A stretch of DNA of 64,000 nt from Actinoplanes philippinensis (GTDB taxonomy: Bacteria > Actinomycetota > Actinomycetes > Mycobacteriales > Micromonosporaceae): the NCBI RefSeq assembly GCF_900113015.1, contig NZ_FONV01000006.1:124001-188000 (forward strand), given 5' to 3'. The notes under the pieces were generated by a model. That model saw only the letters and a list, made by a program, of their open reading frames with translations, did no database searches and had not been told where the DNA came from. Positions within the stretch are counted from its first letter, which is position 1. Each line of letters begins with the position of its first letter. Of the stretch, positions 60,859-64,000 are shown in pieces. Both the position numbers and the translations under genes were made by a program.

Positions 60859-61755
60859 GTGCCGGTGCCCGACAGCGACGACGACGGCCCGGGCGGCTGG
60901 GCCGGATTCCGGATCGGCGCCGCCCTCGGCATCGCCCTGCTCGCCGGATTCGTCGGTGGCCGGTTCACCGCGCCCGCCCCGTCGCCGCCGGCCGCCGGGA
61001 CCGCGCCGACGCCGGACTCGGTCTTCTACGTGCCCAGCGCGCCGGCCCACCAGCACGGCGCAGCCGGCACCGGGGCCGGGGAGACGGCCGGTCTCGCACG
61101 CACCGCGGCCGGACTGACCCTCGCCACCGACACGACCGCCTTCCGGCCCGGCCGCGCCGGCTCGTTCCGGTTCCGGATCGTCGCCGCCGGCGGCGCCCCG
61201 ATCACCACCTACACGATGGCGCACGAGCGGCTCCTGCACCTGATCGTGATCCGCCGCGACCTGACCGGCTTCCAGCACCTGCACCCCACGATGGCCCCGG
61301 ACGGCACGTGGAGCGTCGGCCTGACCCTGCCGGAGCCGGGCAGTTACCGGGCGATCGCCGATTTCACCGCGGTCGTCGGCGGCAATCCGCTGCCGGTCGC
61401 CGTGGGCGTCGACCTGACGGTCGCCGGCGATCAGGCCCCGCTCCCCCTCCCGGCGCCGGCAACGCGGGTGGAGATCGACGATCTGACGGTACGGCTGGAC
61501 GGCGCCACGGTACGGGTCACCACCGCCGACGGCGCTCCGGCAACCCTCGAACCGTACCTGGGCGCGGCCGGTCACCTGGTGTCGTTCCGCGAGGGCGACG
61601 TGGCGTACCAGCACACCCACGCCGAACCGGACTCCCCGGCCGGCGCCGCCGTCTTCGCCTTCACCCCGCCGGGTCCCGGCCGCTACCGCCTGTTCGCCGA
61701 GTTCCAGATCGCCGGCCGGGTCCACGTGGCCGCCTTCACCGTCGCCCTGCGCTGA
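60859..61755 (+). CDS. Exported single-TM protein with His-rich metal-site-like domain
   Basis: 298 aa from GTG 60859 (GTG 60865 possible). A transmembrane/signal segment is at residues ~17-38 (FRIGAALGIALLAGFVGG). The outer part has two beta-sandwich-like blocks with conserved His: HQHGAA, MAHERLLHLIVIRRD, HLHPTMAPDG and YQHTHAEPD. These resemble the copper-linked secreted proteins found near actinobacterial copper genes, but no copper pump is in view. Divergent from the second ArsR gene; the gap is 79 bp. Confidence 0.75.
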   Translation: MPVPDSDDDGPGGWAGFRIGAALGIALLAGFVGGRFTAPAPSPPAAGTAPTPDSVFYVPSAPAHQHGAAGTGAGETAGLARTAAGLTLATDTTAFRPGRAGSFRFRIVAAGGAPITTYTMAHERLLHLIVIRRDLTGFQHLHPTMAPDGTWSVGLTLPEPGSYRAIADFTAVVGGNPLPVAVGVDLTVAGDQAPLPLPAPATRVEIDDLTVRLDGATVRVTTADGAPATLEPYLGAAGHLVSFREGDVAYQHTHAEPDSPAGAAVFAFTPPGPGRYRLFAEFQIAGRVHVAAFTVALR

Positions 61756-61780
61756 TACTCCACCGATCGGGTGCATTCTT

Positions 61781-61809
61781 GAACCGATAATGCGAGAAAT
61801 ATTCGGTTC
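61781..61809. promoter_or_regulatory. Inverted repeat in an AT-rich leader of the KAP operon
   Basis: 7-bp arms GAACCGA (61781-61787) and TCGGTTC (61803-61809) are separated by 15 mostly A/T bases. This 116-bp intergenic stretch is markedly less GC-rich than the rest. It may be an operator or a weak terminator of the preceding gene. Confidence 0.4.
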
Positions 61810-61871
61810 CCACGAACATTCTCCGACCGGCAGCAGTATCGTCAGGCATCCGCACGCCTCCGGAGCGCCTC

Positions 61872-63134
61872 ATGCATACCATCGCTGATCCGCCGCTGCT
61901 TTTGACCGACAATCCGGTGACCGGCCGGAGAGACGACCAATTCGGGTTCAGTACGCACGGCCGGGTACTCTGCGACGCCGTTCAGGCTGCCGTCCACCTG
62001 CCGCTGACCGTCGGTGTCTTCGGCCCTTGGGGAACAGGCAAGTCCAGCTTTCTGAACATTTGCCGCGACATGCTGGAGCAGCGCGGCATCCCCACGATCG
62101 CCTTCAACCCGTGGAAGTACGACGACAAAGAGGCCATCTGGCACGCGCTGATCCAGACGATTCTCACCGAGGTCGCCGGCGAGCCGGACGGCCGGCGCCA
62201 CGATCTCGCCGCCAAGGCCCGCCGCCTGAGCAGCACCGCCACCTGGTTGCTGCTACGGCACGCTGCCGGGCCTCTGACCGCGGGCCTTGTCGACGGCGAC
62301 GACCTGACGAACGTCCGCGACGCCTGGCAGAGCCGGGGCGTCGAGAACTACCGGCACATCAATCACTTCGAGACGGACTTCGCCGAGGTGGTGCAGACCT
62401 TCCTCGGTGACCGTGGTCGTCTCGTCGTGTTCGTCGACGACCTGGACCGGTGCCATGGCGACACCGCCATCGCGGTCCTCGACGCCCTCAAACTCTTTCT
62501 CGGCGAGGCCTCCTGCGTTTTTGTCCTCGCCATGGATTTCGACGTGATTTCGGCGGCGGCCGCGAAACGCGTCGACGGCGACCAGGCTCGCGGCCGTCAA
62601 TATCTCGAAAAGCTGATCCATTTTCCGTATCACCTGCCGGAAGTGCGGTTCGAGGCAGTGTTCCGGCAACTGCAGGATTCCGTGGTGACCGAACTCAGCG
62701 GCGACCCCGCTCTGTGGCAACTCGCCGAGAGCGCGTTCGGCGACAATCCGCGGCGGATCCGGCGGTTCGTGTCAGCGCTCAATCTCACCGCGGCGACCCT
62801 GCGGCTCCATTCACAACCCAGCCGGGACCGGCTGATGCAGGTCGCGATCCTGCTGGCGTTGCGGATGCGTTTCCCCGACTTCTTCCGGCGGCTGCAGGCG
62901 AACCCGGCGGTGTGGGTACGGCTCGACGAGGCCGCCCGTACCCAGAACAACGCCGGGCTGCGCCAGGACGAGGTGGAACTGGCCACGGCCGAGCCCGCCC
63001 TGTCCGACCTGCTGCTCACCATCACGCCTGGCGAACGCAGCGGATGCTCGTTTCCGGCCATTCCGACGAAGGCACAGATCGAGGTTGTCACCCAGGTGTT
63101 GACGGTGACCGGCGGATCGGGAGACCAGCCATGA
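61872..63134 (+). CDS. KAP-family P-loop NTPase
   Basis: 420 aa from ATG 61872, with GGAG 8 nt upstream. Walker A GVFGPWGTGKSSFL is at residues ~48-61, followed by the family phrase FNPWKYDDKEAIWHALI. Walker B LVVFVDDLDRC is near residue 190. Sensor and lid regions follow (AMDFDVISAAAAKR, IHFPYHLPEV, NPRRIRRFVSALNLT). The membrane segments that many KAP proteins carry inside the P-loop domain are absent or reduced to ATWLLLRHAAGPL. KAP NTPases include phage-exclusion PifA. It is translationally coupled (ATGA) to the next gene. Confidence 0.9.
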   Translation: MHTIADPPLLLTDNPVTGRRDDQFGFSTHGRVLCDAVQAAVHLPLTVGVFGPWGTGKSSFLNICRDMLEQRGIPTIAFNPWKYDDKEAIWHALIQTILTEVAGEPDGRRHDLAAKARRLSSTATWLLLRHAAGPLTAGLVDGDDLTNVRDAWQSRGVENYRHINHFETDFAEVVQTFLGDRGRLVVFVDDLDRCHGDTAIAVLDALKLFLGEASCVFVLAMDFDVISAAAAKRVDGDQARGRQYLEKLIHFPYHLPEVRFEAVFRQLQDSVVTELSGDPALWQLAESAFGDNPRRIRRFVSALNLTAATLRLHSQPSRDRLMQVAILLALRMRFPDFFRRLQANPAVWVRLDEAARTQNNAGLRQDEVELATAEPALSDLLLTITPGERSGCSFPAIPTKAQIEVVTQVLTVTGGSGDQP

Positions 63135-64000
63135 CGACTGAGCTCGGTCATGTGATCGGACTTGACATCGGCGACGGTGAGAGTTGCCTGGCCTGGGCGC
63201 CGGCCGACCGCTCCGAACCGATGCAGATCTATACGCGGCCACGCTCTCGCGAACGCAGCATCGTGACGGCCATGGTTCGGTCACCAACCGGCACCGGCCG
63301 GCGGCTCATCGGGGACGAGGCCGTCACCAGCCACGGGGCGACCCATTTCGGCGTCAATTTCAAGACCGTGCCGGACGTGCAGTCGCCGCATGCCCCGGAT
63401 GCCGTCCTGTTCGCACAGGCCTTGCTCACCGAGTTCCAGGAGCAGCATCCGGATGTGGTACGCGACGGTGTGGTGTTCGTCGGGCACCCGGCGGGCTGGC
63501 CGGCCGAGGTCGTCGACGCGTACGGCCGTCACCTCAACCGGCTGGAAGTGCCGGTGCACCTGATGCCGGAATCGCAGTCGGCCCTCCTGCACGTCCGCGA
63601 CCGTGGCCGTGACCAGCGGCAACTCGAACGGGTCCTGATCGTCGACATCGGCTCCTCCACCACCGACTTCACCATCGTCGAGGACCTCTCCCCACGGAAC
63701 CTTCCGGTCGGCGCCGCCCTCGGCTGCAGACAGATCGACGAGCAACTCGCCGAACTGGTCCGGGCCGCTCTGCCCCACGACACCGCGCTGGCCGAGGCGC
63801 TGGCCTGCGACGGTGGACCGGACTTCCTCCTGCTGGCCTGCCGATGGGCCAAAGAGGCTCAGTTCTCCGGCATTCCGCGCCGGATCATGGATCTGCGTGA
63901 GTCGTGCGAGGAACGATTCCGGCCGATCGTCGCCAGCGCATGGACGTGGCTGCTCAATCTGGAGATCGCGCAGACGGTGGCAGCGCCCGGTGGGTGGGGT
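63131..64000 (+). CDS. DnaK/actin-fold ATPase, 3' end outside window
   Basis: ATG 63131 overlaps the KAP stop. 290 residues are visible and no stop occurs before the window edge. Phosphate-1 loop VIGLDIGDGESCLAW is at residues 8-22 and phosphate-2 loop VLIVDIGSSTTDFTIVED lies near residue 175. An intermediate VFVGHPAGWPAEVVDAYGRHL resembles the Hsp70 GxPA(x)F region, and LMPESQSALL resembles its EP/AAAL motif. Whether a substrate-binding domain follows is not visible. It is probably an Hsp70-like or actin-like ATPase working with the KAP NTPase. Confidence 0.85.
   Translation, partial: MTTELGHVIGLDIGDGESCLAWAPADRSEPMQIYTRPRSRERSIVTAMVRSPTGTGRRLIGDEAVTSHGATHFGVNFKTVPDVQSPHAPDAVLFAQALLTEFQEQHPDVVRDGVVFVGHPAGWPAEVVDAYGRHLNRLEVPVHLMPESQSALLHVRDRGRDQRQLERVLIVDIGSSTTDFTIVEDLSPRNLPVGAALGCRQIDEQLAELVRAALPHDTALAEALACDGGPDFLLLACRWAKEAQFSGIPRRIMDLRESCEERFRPIVASAWTWLLNLEIAQTVAAPGGWG

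Noticed and set aside
1-64000. tRNA, rRNA, tmRNA genes, insertion sequences and integration sites
   Set aside because: I looked for conserved rRNA stretches, CCA-ended cloverleaf-like segments and transposase motifs (DDE, HUH) and found none; short tRNAs could still be missed by eye.

Overview
The window is about 71-73% GC by eye, with strong G/C preference at third codon positions, many GTG/TTG starts, large secreted enzymes, an AfsR-type SARP regulator, a SpoIIE phosphatase/anti-sigma kinase pair and many small regulators. This points to a filamentous actinomycete. Protein flavour suggests Micromonosporaceae (Actinoplanes-like), but no rRNA is present to confirm it. I see no tRNA, rRNA, CRISPR array or intact insertion sequence. 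The window is ordinary-to-accessory chromosome: about 70 genes in short operons on both strands, many of single-gene size.

Layout. 1-3.3 kb: the end of a membrane-anchored protein, then a two-gene cassette (669 aa with a CxxC motif, plus 131 aa) that resembles uncharacterised pairs carried by large phages. 3.3-8.1 kb: lipoprotein/hydrolase pair, secreted cupin, I36-type inhibitor, DUF2795 protein, and a TetR repressor divergent from an NAD(P)-binding enzyme with twin operators. 8.1-18.7 kb: PAS-GGDEF protein, small unknowns, methyltransferase, DUF4262, CheW-like protein, SDR, lipoprotein, cupin, membrane protein and three GNAT proteins. 18.8-25.7 kb: a large M4 metalloprotease with Ig-like repeats, a VOC-S1-S1 fusion, RraA-like protein, and an anti-sigma kinase overlapping tail-to-tail with a PP2C phosphatase. 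25.9-36.1 kb: GtrA, two P-loop kinases, a 2H phosphoesterase, an AbiEii-type nucleotidyltransferase with an unknown partner, DUF457 hydrolase, POT transporter, HEAT-like proteins, and a Tn10-TetR-like regulator with two tetO-like operators. 36.1-41.7 kb: SGNH hydrolase, DHA2 efflux pump and a divergent SARP regulator.

41.7-46 kb holds a secreted ALF-repeat polymorphic toxin followed by a translationally coupled candidate immunity gene. 46.4-58 kb: DUF3052, a frameshifted DUF998 gene, a TetR/MBL-hydrolase pair with a clear promoter/operator, an epimerase/DUF2071 operon behind a promoter bracketed by twin palindromes, two FAD monooxygenases around a TetR with a collagen-like tail, a SnoaL-like protein and an ArsR-SRPBCC-DUF6069 operon. 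58-61.8 kb: secreted CHAP protein, TPR protein, a second ArsR operon whose SRPBCC and DHFR-like genes both look internally deleted, and a metal-site-like exported protein. 61.9-64 kb: a KAP P-loop NTPase translationally coupled to a DnaK/actin-fold ATPase that runs off the window.

Recurring themes are in-frame minisatellite expansions inside coding regions, palindromic operators beside TetR/ArsR genes, and TANNNT -10 boxes placed 6-8 nt before start codons, which suggests leaderless mRNAs. The best candidates for undescribed systems are the KAP/actin-fold operon, the 669/131-aa phage-like pair, the AbiEii pair and the ALF toxin locus. Domain assignments are from memory of family motifs; no search was run.
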